From assembly GCF_001721295.1 (NCBI RefSeq), contig NZ_MDDS01000028.1:1-43838 (forward strand): 43,838 bases of DNA. The letters run 5' to 3'. A model generated the notes under the pieces. That model saw only the letters and a program-made list of their open reading frames with translations. It searched no databases and was not told the origin of the DNA. The DNA comes from Sphingomonas turrisvirgatae. GTDB taxonomy: Bacteria; Pseudomonadota; Alphaproteobacteria; Sphingomonadales; Sphingomonadaceae. Below, piece by piece: positions 6,856 through 16,307 of this stretch. Numbering within the stretch: position 1 is the first letter of the stretch; each line of letters begins with the position of its first letter. Made by a program: the position numbers and the translations under genes.

Positions 6856-7371
6856 TCACGCGTTCGATTGCGGTCCATTGATGCTGTCCGTCTCGCGCAG
6901 CCTCTGCCGCAACGCCGCGACGACCATCTCGTGGCGCCGCTGTCCGGCTGGCGAGCGCTTGTAGCCCCTGACGGTCCAATAGTCCGCAGGCACGTCGTAA
7001 TCGTCGCGAAAATCCTCGCCGCCAGGCGGCGTGTTGAACCAGCCATAGCCCATCGAGCGATCGTCGTCCGCGATGCACTCGCAGTCGAAGGCCAGCGTCG
7101 GGAACAGCTTGGCCAGATCCTCGAACGTGCCTGTCGGGAAGATCGCGAGCGTATCGAACGCGAACGAATAATAGCCGGGCTCGGCCGGAAAAGTTTCACG
7201 GAAGTTCCAGGTGTCGTCACCGCCGATCCGGCAAAGCTCGATCGCGTGGGTGCTGCCTGCCCAGTTGTTGGCCGGCGCGGGGAAGATGAAGCGCCGCTTG
7301 AAGCGATCGATCCCGCTTTGCGGGCCGTAGATTTCGACGCTGTTCCACATCTCGTCGCACATGATATGCAT
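6856..7371 (-). CDS. Api92/DUF1281-like mobile-element protein
   Basis: This 171-residue acidic protein starts MHIMCDEMWNSVEIYG with a GGAG ribosome site nine bases upstream. Its layout resembles the Api92-like/DUF1281 ferredoxin-fold proteins common in phages and plasmids. It has an N-terminal beta segment, an F-P-x-P-x-x-N-W-x-G stretch, a W-N-F-R-E-T-F block, then L-A-K-L-F-P-x-L-x-F and an aromatic C-terminal part. The biochemical role of that family is not established. It is the last gene of a leftward three-gene run with the next two genes. Confidence 0.5.
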   Translation of the reverse strand: MHIMCDEMWNSVEIYGPQSGIDRFKRRFIFPAPANNWAGSTHAIELCRIGGDDTWNFRETFPAEPGYYSFAFDTLAIFPTGTFEDLAKLFPTLAFDCECIADDDRSMGYGWFNTPPGGEDFRDDYDVPADYWTVRGYKRSPAGQRRHEMVVAALRQRLRETDSINGPQSNA

Positions 7372-7389
7372 GATTACTCCTTCACTTGG

Positions 7390-7602
7390 TCAGACTTGCG
7401 CGGTCGCGGCGACAGCGGGACTGGCCGGGGCGGGCGACGGCTGCACGCCAACGACGGGTTCTCCCTCGTCCGGTCCTTCGAAGATGTAGCGAAGCTCGTC
7501 CGCGCTCAGCAGGGTGAGGAGCCACTCCGATTCCGAGCGGTCGAGCGCGAACGCGTCCGGCAGCCGGTCGTCGACGAAAGGCAAGGGATCGAGGTTGCTC
7601 AC
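7390..7602 (-). CDS. Small acidic hypothetical protein
   Basis: This 70-residue protein starts at a GTG (MSNLDPLPFVDD). It is rich in Asp, Glu and Leu with a Pro/Ala-rich tail. It has no recognised domain, no signal peptide and no membrane segment. It lies 18 bases upstream of the Api92-like gene and 57 bases downstream of the next gene, in the same direction, so it is probably co-transcribed. The ribosome site is weak, which lowers confidence in the start. Confidence 0.5.
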   Translation of the reverse strand: MSNLDPLPFVDDRLPDAFALDRSESEWLLTLLSADELRYIFEGPDEGEPVVGVQPSPAPASPAVAATAQV

Positions 7603-7659
7603 GCATGGAGCATCGCCCGATTCGTGAACGTCGCAGGGGTAACCCGAACCGCATGACGA

Positions 7660-8979
7660 TCACCGGCGGAATAGCGCGACGGGATCGATGCCGAACGTCC
7701 GCGACGCGCGCTCGGCGATCACGGGATCGCGCAGCTTGACCTGGAGCGACGCAAGCGGTCCGCGTGAACCCTTGTTGGCCGGATCGAGCCCACCATCGCC
7801 GCCACGCGCGGTGCCCAGCTGTGCCGCCTCGCGATCCGGCTGCCCCGCCGCCCTGAGTACGGTCGCGACGAAGATGGTTTTGGTCCTGGAGGGTTTGGTC
7901 GCGTGTGCCTCGTGCGCGCGCTGGTCCAGCACCGCCTCGACCAGCGCCTCGACCGCATTCAGCGCCTTGATCAGATCGATCGCCACGAACGTGGCGGCCT
8001 CGCTGGACTCGAGCCCGAACCAGAAGCCGCTCATGCTGGTCTGGGTCAGGTTCTGCTCGAAGATATCGCGGTTGGTAATCCCGGCGACAGCGGCGACCGC
8101 GTTGGCGATCGCGCCAAGCTTGGTGGTCACGCGCGCATCGGCACAAGCCGCCCGGCGCAGCATCGCGCGGACCTCGATCGCGACCGCCCACACGAAGTCA
8201 CCGGCTGCGCCGCTGGCAAGCAATTTGTCGCCAAGCAGCTTCTTGCGGACTGCATCATCATCACCGCTCATCGTCGGTGCCCGCGCGATCAGCTCGCTGA
8301 CCGCGATCGCCGGTTCGGCAACCGATGTCAGCAGGACGTGGCCGGCGGACTTCCAGACGGTGTAGCCCGCGAAATGCCGTCCGTGCGGGCTGATGGCGAG
8401 GCGACGGATGTGCGCGATATTATCGTGCGCCATGCCGATCAGCAGGATACGCGCATGATCGCATAGCAGGTGCTTCAGCCTGGACCGGTCGATCCCGGCT
8501 TGCGTGCCTAGCCGCGCTGCCAAGCGCAACTGACGTTCGAACAACGCCCGGAAGATGCGGGGATGCGTCTCGCGCAGTTCGTCCAGCGCCTCGGCATGGG
8601 CGTCGAGACGATCGCCCAGCCAGTCGCTGGTGATCCAGAAGAGTGCATCATCCTTGGCGAAGACCGAACTTGCCTCAGTTGAAATGATCGCGAGCAACTG
8701 CTCGCGGATCGCCTTGTAATCGCCAGGCAGCGTCCCGAAGTGCAGGCTGGACAAGGGGTGGCGCACTGCTGCGTTCCTGAGTTCGACAGCGGCGCGGATC
8801 GGGGCTGGCAACGATTTGGAACCCTGGCCCGTATCGAGAATGAAGGCGGCCACGATCTGGGCCAGCTCATGCCGGTCGAACAATGCAACGTTACGGGCGG
8901 CAGCGGTGGCGCGCTCGGCGCGTGTCAGGACGCGGCGGATCTGGGGCGCCTTCGGGGGCTTGCGAACTTTACGCGGCAT
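7660..8979 (-). CDS. Unknown 439-residue element protein
   Basis: No family is recognised. The protein begins with a very basic segment (PRKVRKPPKAPQIRR) suggesting nucleic-acid binding. The long middle (about 20-360) is alpha-helical, with frequent Ala/Leu/Asp and a few Trp and Cys, and a DRHELAQIVAAF start. The tail from about 375 is flexible and Gly/Arg-rich. There is no signal peptide or obvious catalytic motif. Codon use and GC look like true coding sequence. It is first in the leftward run of three genes and diverges from the exonuclease gene. A structural or regulatory role in the mobile element is only an inference. Confidence 0.6.
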   Translation of the reverse strand: MPRKVRKPPKAPQIRRVLTRAERATAAARNVALFDRHELAQIVAAFILDTGQGSKSLPAPIRAAVELRNAAVRHPLSSLHFGTLPGDYKAIREQLLAIISTEASSVFAKDDALFWITSDWLGDRLDAHAEALDELRETHPRIFRALFERQLRLAARLGTQAGIDRSRLKHLLCDHARILLIGMAHDNIAHIRRLAISPHGRHFAGYTVWKSAGHVLLTSVAEPAIAVSELIARAPTMSGDDDAVRKKLLGDKLLASGAAGDFVWAVAIEVRAMLRRAACADARVTTKLGAIANAVAAVAGITNRDIFEQNLTQTSMSGFWFGLESSEAATFVAIDLIKALNAVEALVEAVLDQRAHEAHATKPSRTKTIFVATVLRAAGQPDREAAQLGTARGGDGGLDPANKGSRGPLASLQVKLRDPVIAERASRTFGIDPVALFRR

Positions 8980-9301
8980 GCGACCATAGCCCTGGCTATG
9001 GATCGCGGTCCGGGAGCGATCTCGTGAGGTTAGCCCTTTCTAGGGGCTGAGCCACACTCAGGGATGGCCCGCGACCGACTGGGGGTTGACTGCGCCCCGC
9101 TGCTTCTCCTTTGGCGCCCAGACCTGCGCCAACACTACCCGATCGAATGCACGCGTCGTCAAAGCATCCGACCAGCGAAAGATAGCATGAGAGACAGGCC
9201 GCGAAAAGCGCGGATTGAGCGCTATTGTCGTCGCGCGTGCTGCTTAGTGAAGGTGACGTGCAAAGGGGAAGGTTCCTGTGCCTCAACACAGGAGATGAAA
9301 A
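8980..9301. other. Divergent promoter region
   Basis: These 322 bases separate the leftward 439-residue gene from the rightward exonuclease gene and should hold both promoters. A short CCGCG-AAAAG-CGCGG-type hairpin lies near 9200-9215. A second hairpin covers the ribosome site of the exonuclease gene and is listed separately. No gene is convincing here. Confidence 0.4.
9273..9293 (+). promoter_or_regulatory. Hairpin that can hide the exonuclease ribosome site
   Basis: TCCTGTG (9273-9279) and CACAGGA (9286-9292) form a perfect 7-bp stem with a six-base loop. The GGAG ribosome site (9290-9293) of the gene starting at 9302 lies in its 3' arm. Folding would therefore reduce translation; opening by a protein, RNA or temperature would allow it. 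The structure is seen directly, the regulatory role is inferred. Confidence 0.45.
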
Positions 9302-10042
9302 ATGACTATTATCGTACTCGATATCGAAACGATCGCCGATCCCGCCGCCTGCGAACGCGCCGCCGTTGATCCGGCGGACGGGTTCCCGGCATGGCCGCTG
9401 CACCAATTGCTGTGTGTATCGCTGCTGACGGTTGATCGCGACCGCGACCAGCGGCACCGTCTCGAAGTCGAGACCTTCTCACGCTCGGCGATGTCGGAGC
9501 GCGCCATCGTCGCCGAGGTCGAGCGGCGGCTTGAGAAATGTCGTGGCGTGATCACGTACAACGGACGCGGGTTCGATATCCCGGTACTACTCGCCCGGGC
9601 CGCCTTGACCGGCGAATATGTGCCGAGCCTATTGCGCGCCGGTAATCGGGCGAACGCTGGGTTCCATACGGATCTCATGGATGAGATCACCAGCTACGGC
9701 GCTGCGGTCAGACCGCGGCTGGTCGATGTATGCGCAGGCTTTGGTATCCCGGCGAAACTCGACATCGCTGGCAGCAGTGTCGCCGCGCTCGCGGCGCAGG
9801 GCGATTACGGGCGCATCGAGCGCTACTGCGAATCCGACGTCGTATCGACATGGCTCGCCGCCCAGATGTGGCGGTCGACACAGGCACCGGGGTTGGGCAT
9901 CGAGCACTGGCGCGAACTGGCCGGATGGATATTCAGCAACCAGCCGCGATTGGCTCATCTGCTGCCCTATGTCCCGGCGCCCACCGTGCCCGGCGGCGGT
10001 TCCGCGTTCGATCCATGTGCGGCCGGGCTGATCGATCTTTGA
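9302..10042 (+). CDS. Predicted 3'-5' exonuclease, PolB-like (DEDDy)
   Basis: This 246-residue protein matches the stand-alone exonuclease domain related to DNA polymerase B. Exo I is LDIETIAD (Asp7, Glu9), Exo II is ITYNGRGFDIPVL (about residue 82-94), and Exo III is the YCESDVVSTW segment (about residue 178-187) with Tyr and Asp. All four acidic residues of the DEDDy set appear present. It should remove 3' nucleotides from DNA, likely in repair or replication of the element. It is followed by the convergent kinase operon. An ATG with GGAG eight bases upstream fixes the start. Confidence 0.82.
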   Translation: MTIIVLDIETIADPAACERAAVDPADGFPAWPLHQLLCVSLLTVDRDRDQRHRLEVETFSRSAMSERAIVAEVERRLEKCRGVITYNGRGFDIPVLLARAALTGEYVPSLLRAGNRANAGFHTDLMDEITSYGAAVRPRLVDVCAGFGIPAKLDIAGSSVAALAAQGDYGRIERYCESDVVSTWLAAQMWRSTQAPGLGIEHWRELAGWIFSNQPRLAHLLPYVPAPTVPGGGSAFDPCAAGLIDL

Positions 10043-10074
10043 ATGGACAACCAGTCCCAGCTTTGCTGCGGCAG

Positions 10075-12267
10075 CTAGGCGCCCACTATCGGACACTCAG
10101 CATCGATTATATTGATCCCGAAACCTGCCGTTCGCTTGGTCGCGAACGTCTCATGGCACGCCCACAGTCGCTTCGATCCGGTCACGAACCTCGCTGACGC
10201 GCGCGCAAAAAAACCGCCGTTAATGGTGGGGCCGCGAGGACGCATCGGCCAGATCCTGGGGGAGGACGCGATGTCGGTAAGCGTTCCCGCCGCAGTCAGG
10301 GCTCGATCAACTGCCGAATCCGCGCGGCTAGCGCGTCCATGGCGAAGGGCTTCGTCATCACATGCATGCCTGGATCGAGATGCCCGTGGCTCAGCACCGC
10401 GTTCTCGGCGTAGCCAGTGATGAAGAGTACCTTCAGGCCGGGCAAGGCGGGCGGCGTCGGCGACCTGACGGCCGTTGAGCCCGCCGGGAAGGCCGACGTC
10501 GGTAACGAGAAGATCGATGCGCGCCGTAGAGTTCAGTACCTTCAGCCCTGATGGGCCGTCCTCCGCCTCAATGGCATTGTAGCCAAGGTCTGACAGCACC
10601 TCTGCTACCAGCATGCGTACGGTCGGCTCGTCGTCCACGACCAGTACTGTCTCTCCGTCGCCGCGAGGCGCGACGGGGGCATCGGCAACTTCCTTGCCCC
10701 GCTCGGTTTCACCCCAGTGACGGGGCAGGTAAATGCACACCATCGTCCCCTGGTCCGGTTCGGAGTAGATCCTGACCGCCCCGCCCGACTGCTGCGCGAA
10801 CCCGTAGATCATCGACAGTCCGAGGCCGGTCCCCACGCCGATCGGCTTGGTGGTAAAGAACGGATCGAAGGCCTTGGCGATAACCTCCGGCGCCATACCG
10901 GTGCCATTGTCGGAGACGCAGAGCGAGATGTACTGGCCGGCATCCAGTCCCCGTTCCTTCGCGGTGCGCTCGTCAAGCCAGCGATTTCCGGTCTCGATGG
11001 TGATCTTGCCTCCGTCCGGCATCGCATCACGTGCGTTGATGCACATGTTGAGAATCGCATTCTCCAGCTGACTGGGGTCGATCATGCTAGGCCACAATCC
11101 TGCGGCGTGCACGGTCTCCAGCTCAATGGTCGGTCCGATCGTCCGGCTGACCAGATCTTCCATGCCTAGCACCAGCGCTTTTACGTCTGTCGGCTTCGGG
11201 GCGAGTGTCTGCCGCCGGGAGAAGGCGAGGAGCCGATGGGTCAGCGCCGCTGCCCGACTGGCGGCGCCCTTCGCCGCCGTCGCGTACTTCTCGACGTCGG
11301 CGACCCGGCCCTGCGCCAGTCGCAAGCTGATCAGTTCCAGCGAGCCGGAGATACCGGCAAGCAGGTTGTTGAAGTCGTGGGCAAGGCCACCGGTCAACTG
11401 TCCGACCGCCTCCATCTTCTGGCTCTGGCGCAACATCTCCTCGCGGCGGAGATCCTCGGTGATGTCGCGTCCCACGGTGTAGAAGGTACCGTTAAAACGC
11501 GCGTCCGGCACCGCCGACCAGGCGAACGAGACGGCATCACCGTCCGCCTTCAGCAGGCGGACGTGAAACTGGTGAACAGGCTCGCCCCGGCTGAGCGCCG
11601 TGACGACATCCGCAGTCGTGGCGAGATCGTCCGGGTGGATGATCTCCGCAAAAAGTCGTGCGAGGAGTTCCTCGTCGGATCGGCCGAGGACGTTTGACCA
11701 AGCGGGGTTCACTGACCGCAGGTGACCATCGAAGGTCGCCACCGCGAACAGGTCGCGCGAGAGCCTGAACAGACCCTCCCGTTCGGCTGCTGACTGCCTG
11801 TCGGAAAGCACCTGCTCGGTGATCTCGGTGCAGGCGCAGAAGAAGCCCTCGACCGATCCCTGATCGCCACGGATGGGCGTGTAGGAGAACGCGAAGTGCG
11901 TCTCCTCCACAAAGCCCCGGCGCTCCATGATCAGCGTGATGTCGTCCATGTGAACCGCGCTGCCAGCGTAGGCCTGGTCAACGATCGGATGCAGATCGGC
12001 TCTGATCTCCGACCAGACATCCAGGAAGGGGCGACCCAGCGCCTCGGGGTGTTTGCCGGCCAGGACGTCGGCATATCCGTTGTTGTAGAGCAGCAGCTTG
12101 TCTGCGCCCCAGACCACGAACATGGGCTGCTTCGCATCCAGCAGGACACTCACCAGCGCCTTCAACGACGTCGGCCATTGCACTGGCGGCCCAAGAGGGG
12201 TTGCAGCCCAGTCATGGGCGCGGATCGCCGAGCCCATCTCACCACCACCCGCCAAGAAGCTCAGCAT
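10075..12267 (-). CDS. PAS-PAS hybrid histidine kinase with frameshifted receiver
   Basis: Cytoplasmic-type sensor kinase, 730 residues as read. PAS 1 is at about 30-150 (LGPPVQWPTSL start), PAS 2 at about 165-275. The HisKA domain has phospho-accepting His297 in GGLAHDFNN, and the HATPase domain has NARDA near 411, DNGTGM and GTGLGLSM. A receiver begins at about 540 with Asp590 in LLVTDVGLPG. After residue about 610 the frame is wrong: the expected L-K-V-L-F-I-T-G-Y and T-K-P-F-A receiver end is encoded in another frame that stops at 10296. The break lies near 10436-10446 and fits loss of five bases between CCCGG repeats. The kinase core is intact; the receiver probably is not. It is the third gene of an operon. 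Confidence 0.85.
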   Translation of the reverse strand: MLSFLAGGGEMGSAIRAHDWAATPLGPPVQWPTSLKALVSVLLDAKQPMFVVWGADKLLLYNNGYADVLAGKHPEALGRPFLDVWSEIRADLHPIVDQAYAGSAVHMDDITLIMERRGFVEETHFAFSYTPIRGDQGSVEGFFCACTEITEQVLSDRQSAAEREGLFRLSRDLFAVATFDGHLRSVNPAWSNVLGRSDEELLARLFAEIIHPDDLATTADVVTALSRGEPVHQFHVRLLKADGDAVSFAWSAVPDARFNGTFYTVGRDITEDLRREEMLRQSQKMEAVGQLTGGLAHDFNNLLAGISGSLELISLRLAQGRVADVEKYATAAKGAASRAAALTHRLLAFSRRQTLAPKPTDVKALVLGMEDLVSRTIGPTIELETVHAAGLWPSMIDPSQLENAILNMCINARDAMPDGGKITIETGNRWLDERTAKERGLDAGQYISLCVSDNGTGMAPEVIAKAFDPFFTTKPIGVGTGLGLSMIYGFAQQSGGAVRIYSEPDQGTMVCIYLPRHWGETERGKEVADAPVAPRGDGETVLVVDDEPTVRMLVAEVLSDLGYNAIEAEDGPSGLKVLNSTARIDLLVTDVGLPGGLNGRQVADAARLARPEGTLHHWLRRERGAEPRASRSRHACDDEALRHGRASRADSAVDRALTAAGTLTDIASSPRIWPMRPRGPTINGGFFARASARFVTGSKRLWACHETFATKRTAGFGINIIDAECPIVGA
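10206..10233 (-). terminator. Possible terminator of the sensory operon
   Basis: On the minus strand a CCACC-ATTAAC-GGCGG stem with one mismatch is followed by seven Ts. It lies about 65 bases past the restored-frame stop of the frameshifted kinase. The stem is short and imperfect, so this is tentative. Confidence 0.35.
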
Positions 12268-12298
12268 CTTCCGGCCAAGCTAATCACCCCCGTGCGCA

Positions 12299-12670
12299 CT
12301 ACAGCGTCAGCAACGTGTCTATCTCGCGGCGGAGAACCTCGGTGCTGTATGGCTTGGGAAGAAACCGGCCGTCATCGGCGATCGCGCTACGAGGTGGGAA
12401 GGTGTCGCCCGACGTGATCAGAATCTTCATCGCGGGCCATCGCTCGTGAACCACGCGCGCGAGTTCAAGCCCATCCATCGTGCCCGGCATCCGGATGTCG
12501 GTGAAGAGAACCTCTACGTCGCCGTGCCGCTCCAGTATCCGCAACGCCTCGTCCGCGCTGCCTGCCTCGACCACGTCGTAGCCAGCGTCGGTCAGCGTGT
12601 CGCTGCCGATCAGGCGCACAATCATCTCGTCCTCGACGATGAGGATTCTGTTTAGGCTTGGCTGGGTCAC
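12299..12670 (-). CDS. Single-domain response regulator
   Basis: This 123-residue CheY-like receiver has no output domain. The acidic pocket is IVEDE, the phosphorylation site Asp58 lies in LFTDIRMPG, and Thr/Ser (ITSGD) and Lys (LPKPY) complete the set. It lies between the two hybrid kinases, 31 and 34 bases apart, on the same strand. It is therefore a likely phosphate acceptor or shuttle for them. With no DNA-binding part it should act by protein contact. Confidence 0.88.
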   Translation of the reverse strand: MTQPSLNRILIVEDEMIVRLIGSDTLTDAGYDVVEAGSADEALRILERHGDVEVLFTDIRMPGTMDGLELARVVHERWPAMKILITSGDTFPPRSAIADDGRFLPKPYSTEVLRREIDTLLTL

Positions 12671-12704
12671 TGAAACACTCTTCGCACGGTCAATCAGAAC
12701 GACT

Positions 12705-15700
12705 TTAGCTGTCCTGCGGTTCCGAAAGGGTGGCCTCCATTCGCAGCATCTGCTGTATCTTGGTGGCCAACGCGTCGATCGCGAACGGCTTCGTCATCAT
12801 ATCCATGCCATGATCGAGGAAGCCTCCCCGCACCGCGGCGTTCTGCGCATAGCCGGTGATGAACAGCACGCGCAGACCAGGCCGCGTCTCCCGCGCCACT
12901 TCCGCCAGCTGCCGCCCGTTCATGCCCGGCAATCCGACGTCGGACACTAGAAGATCGATGCGCCTGCCCGACTGAAGGATGGGGATGGCGTTACGCGCGT
13001 CGATCGCTTCGATTGCGGTATATCCAAGCTCCTCCAGCACCTCGAGCACGATCAATCGCACCGAGGGGTCGTCCTCGACGATCATGACGGTCTCGCCGGC
13101 ACCCAGCGGGGTCTCGTTCGCTCCCTCGTTGCCGACTTCCACCTCGCCGCGGTATCGCGGTACGTACAGCTTGATGGTCGTTCCCTGACCGAGCTCGCTG
13201 TAGATGCGTACGTGCCCGCCGGATTGCCGCGCGAAGCCGTAGATCATGGAAAGGCCGAGGCCGGTGCCCTGACCAACCGGCTTGGTAGTGAAGAACGGCT
13301 CGAACACCTTCTCCAGCGTCGCTGCCGACATGCCGATGCCGGTGTCGGACACTGACAGCGCGAGGTAATCGCCCGGGTCCACCTCACTGTGATCTTTGGC
13401 GTAACGCTCATCGAGATGCTCGTTGCGGGTCTCGACGGTCAGCTTGCCCCCGTCAGGCATCGCGTCGCGCGCGTTGATGCATAGGTTCAGCAGGGCGCTC
13501 TCCAGCTGATTGGCGTCGGTGCATGCCGGCCAAGCGTTGGTCGAGAGGTGCACCTCGAGGGCAATCTGCTCGCCCAGTGTCCGCTGGAGCAAATCCTCCA
13601 TGCCGCTGACGAGCGTGTTGACGTCGGTCGGCTGCAGATCGAGCGACTGGCGGCGCCCAAAGGCAAGCAGCCGGGCGGTCAGCGCGGCGGCGCGCTGCGC
13701 CGACGTGGTCGCCGCATCGATGTAGCGCTCGACCCGCTCTGGCCTGCCGTTGGCGAGATTGCGCTGGATTAGGTCGAGGCTACCAATGACGCCGGTCAGC
13801 ATGTTGTTGAAGTCGTGTGCAATGCCGCCGGTCAGCTGGCCGACCGCCTCCATCTTCTGCGCCTGACGCAAAGCCTCCTCGGTCTTTGCGAGCGCCTCGG
13901 CCTGTTCCCGTTCAGCCGTGATATCGCGACCGACGGCGTGGATATGCGCTGCGTCGGGCACGGCGGTCCACGAAAGCCACAGATAGTGTCCGTCGCGGTG
14001 GCGGTAGCGGTTCACGAAGCGCAGCGTCGTTGCGCCATTCTCGAGATTGGCAACCTCGGCAAGGGTGCTCTCGACATCATCGGGATGTACGAGCTTGAGG
14101 AAGTCCATCCCGATCAGCTCGTCTGCGTCCCACCCCAGTAGCGTGGTCCATGCCGGGTTGACCGCCACCACGCGGGCGTCGAACCCCGCAACCAGCATGA
14201 CGTCCGTCGAGAGGCGCCACATGCGATCGCGATCCTGCGTCCTGGTCTCGACCTGCTCCGCCAAGGTAGCGTTAAGGTGGTGGAGCCGCTCCTCCATCCG
14301 CTTGCGATCCGAGATGTCGCTGAAGAACACGGCGACCCGGCGATCGTCGGCATCGCCGATGCGCAAGGCACGCACATCGTACCAGCGGCCGAGAACGCTG
14401 GCCGAGTTCTCGAAGTGAGCCGGCTCGCCCGTGAGCGCGACCCTTCCGTACAGTTCGAACCAGTGCGCTTCCAAGCCCGGCGCAACGTCGCTCACCCATT
14501 TGCCGGTGGCGTCGGCGAGCCCGGTCTGCCGCTCGAAGGCGGGATTGCCCTCGACGATCCGGTAGTCGATCGCGCGCTTATCCTCGTCGAACTTCATCTC
14601 GATCACGCAGAAGCCGACGTCGATCGCCTCCATGACCGTGCGATAGCGCTCGTCCGCAGCGGCCGCGGCAGCGGCTGCACGCGTCCTGTCGGTCACGTCC
14701 GCGCCCTCGACGAAAATGCCCGTGATCTCTCCGGCTGCATCGCGGATTGGCTGATAGACGAAGTCGAGATAGCGGTTGTCGACCGGGCCGCCCGCCACCG
14801 GCTGGCTGGCGAAGAGCTGGCCATCCGCCGCATAGGGTCGCCCGGATCGGAAGACCTCGTCGAGCAGTTCGAGGAAGCCCTGGCCCGCCGCCTCGGGCAG
14901 GGCCTCCGCGACCGTCATGCCCAGTACCTCGCGGCCCCCAATCAGGCGCAGGTAGCCGGGGTTCACGCGCGCGAACCGGTGGTCGGGTCCTTCGAGTAGC
15001 GCCATGAACGTCGGCGCCTGCTCGAACATCTGCGCGAGCAACTCGCGTTCCGTCGCGAGGTCGTGCTGATCGCGCAACCGGTCCGTGATATCCAGCGCGA
15101 CGCCGGCGAACCCGACCGGCTCGCCCGCGTCGTTCCGCTGTATCTCGCCGCGACGCGCTATCCACCGCAACTCGCCGTCGTCGGCTCGACGGATGCGGTA
15201 CTGGACGTCCAGCGGGGCGGTGCCGGCGGCCCGTGACTGGCGGTCCGAGACCAATGCCCGGTCCTCGGGAATGATCAGCTGCTCGAAGTCGGCAGCCGGC
15301 GCTTCGTCGCATTCCTCCAGGCCGTAAAGGCGGCAGAACTCCGGCGTACCGCGCAGAGTGCCCTGGGCGTCGACCTCGAAGATGCCCACACCGCCGGCCT
15401 GCTGGGCCAGACGCAGTCGCCGCTGCGCGTCCCCCAATGCCTGCATCGTCACATGCTGCTCGGTCCGATCTCGCAGCACTTTCACGTAGCCAGTGTGGCT
15501 GCCCGCTTCATCGCGAAGCGGCGATAGTTCTCCACTCGCCCAGAAGCGTCCGCCGTCCATGCGCACATGCCAGCGCTCGTCGATGCCGCGCCCCTGCCGC
15601 ACAGCGCTCCGCATTTCCTGCGCCGGTACTCCGGCCTCGACGTCTTCCGGCGTGAAGATGCGCGCAATGGGTTGGCCCAGCATCTCCCGCTCGGCCCAGC

Positions 15701-16307
15701 CGAAGATCAAGGTGGCGCCGGCGCTCCAGTCGGTGATGACGCCGTCCAGGTCGGTGACCACGATGGCGAAGTCCGTCGCGCTGTCGACAATGGCCCGGTG
15801 CCTAGAATTGTCGCGTTCCGCGTTGCGGGATGCTAGGCGGAGGTCGAACGCGGCCATCGCGTGACGCGCCAGCACCCGTAAAGCCTCGAGCTGTACCAGG
15901 GTCAGCTCTCGCGGCGCGAAGTCGAGCACGCACAGCGTGCCTATCGGAAAGCCGTCGTCTGTTTTGAGCAGCACGCCGGCGTAGAACGCGATGTGAGGCT
16001 CGCCGGTGACCAGCGGGTTGCAGGCGAAGCGCGAGTCGGCCGTCGCATCAGGAACAACGAGCATGTCCTGCTCTAGGAGGGCCTTCGCACAAAACGAACT
16101 CTCGAGGGGCGTTTCGCGGACGCCGAGGCCGACCTCGGCCTTGAAAAACTGGCGACCATCACCGACCAGATTCACGACGGCGATCGGCGCTTGGCAGATC
16201 GCCGATGCCAGTGCAGCGATATCGTCGAACTCCTTCTCGCGCGGCGTGTCGAGCATCTCGTAACGCGCGAGCGCGGCAAGTCGGAGGGTTTCGTTTTCGA
16301 TGGTCAT
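12705..16307 (-). CDS. GAF-multi-PAS hybrid histidine kinase
   Basis: From the ATG at 16307 (MTIENETLRL, the common start of this family) the protein has 1200 residues. A longer reading to 16352 adds 15 residues of unlikely coding sequence. An N-terminal GAF domain (about 15-160) is followed by about five PAS/PAC blocks (about 170-800). Next come a HisKA domain with His831 in GGIAHDFNN, an HATPase domain with NARDA and GTGLGLSM, and a C-terminal receiver with Asp1123 in LLVSDVGLPG and an intact T-K-P-F-A end. It has no membrane segment, so it senses a cytoplasmic signal, possibly light or redox as in related kinases (inference). It is first in the operon and a paralogue of the frameshifted kinase. 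Confidence 0.88.
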   Translation of the reverse strand: MTIENETLRLAALARYEMLDTPREKEFDDIAALASAICQAPIAVVNLVGDGRQFFKAEVGLGVRETPLESSFCAKALLEQDMLVVPDATADSRFACNPLVTGEPHIAFYAGVLLKTDDGFPIGTLCVLDFAPRELTLVQLEALRVLARHAMAAFDLRLASRNAERDNSRHRAIVDSATDFAIVVTDLDGVITDWSAGATLIFGWAEREMLGQPIARIFTPEDVEAGVPAQEMRSAVRQGRGIDERWHVRMDGGRFWASGELSPLRDEAGSHTGYVKVLRDRTEQHVTMQALGDAQRRLRLAQQAGGVGIFEVDAQGTLRGTPEFCRLYGLEECDEAPAADFEQLIIPEDRALVSDRQSRAAGTAPLDVQYRIRRADDGELRWIARRGEIQRNDAGEPVGFAGVALDITDRLRDQHDLATERELLAQMFEQAPTFMALLEGPDHRFARVNPGYLRLIGGREVLGMTVAEALPEAAGQGFLELLDEVFRSGRPYAADGQLFASQPVAGGPVDNRYLDFVYQPIRDAAGEITGIFVEGADVTDRTRAAAAAAAADERYRTVMEAIDVGFCVIEMKFDEDKRAIDYRIVEGNPAFERQTGLADATGKWVSDVAPGLEAHWFELYGRVALTGEPAHFENSASVLGRWYDVRALRIGDADDRRVAVFFSDISDRKRMEERLHHLNATLAEQVETRTQDRDRMWRLSTDVMLVAGFDARVVAVNPAWTTLLGWDADELIGMDFLKLVHPDDVESTLAEVANLENGATTLRFVNRYRHRDGHYLWLSWTAVPDAAHIHAVGRDITAEREQAEALAKTEEALRQAQKMEAVGQLTGGIAHDFNNMLTGVIGSLDLIQRNLANGRPERVERYIDAATTSAQRAAALTARLLAFGRRQSLDLQPTDVNTLVSGMEDLLQRTLGEQIALEVHLSTNAWPACTDANQLESALLNLCINARDAMPDGGKLTVETRNEHLDERYAKDHSEVDPGDYLALSVSDTGIGMSAATLEKVFEPFFTTKPVGQGTGLGLSMIYGFARQSGGHVRIYSELGQGTTIKLYVPRYRGEVEVGNEGANETPLGAGETVMIVEDDPSVRLIVLEVLEELGYTAIEAIDARNAIPILQSGRRIDLLVSDVGLPGMNGRQLAEVARETRPGLRVLFITGYAQNAAVRGGFLDHGMDMMTKPFAIDALATKIQQMLRMEATLSEPQDS

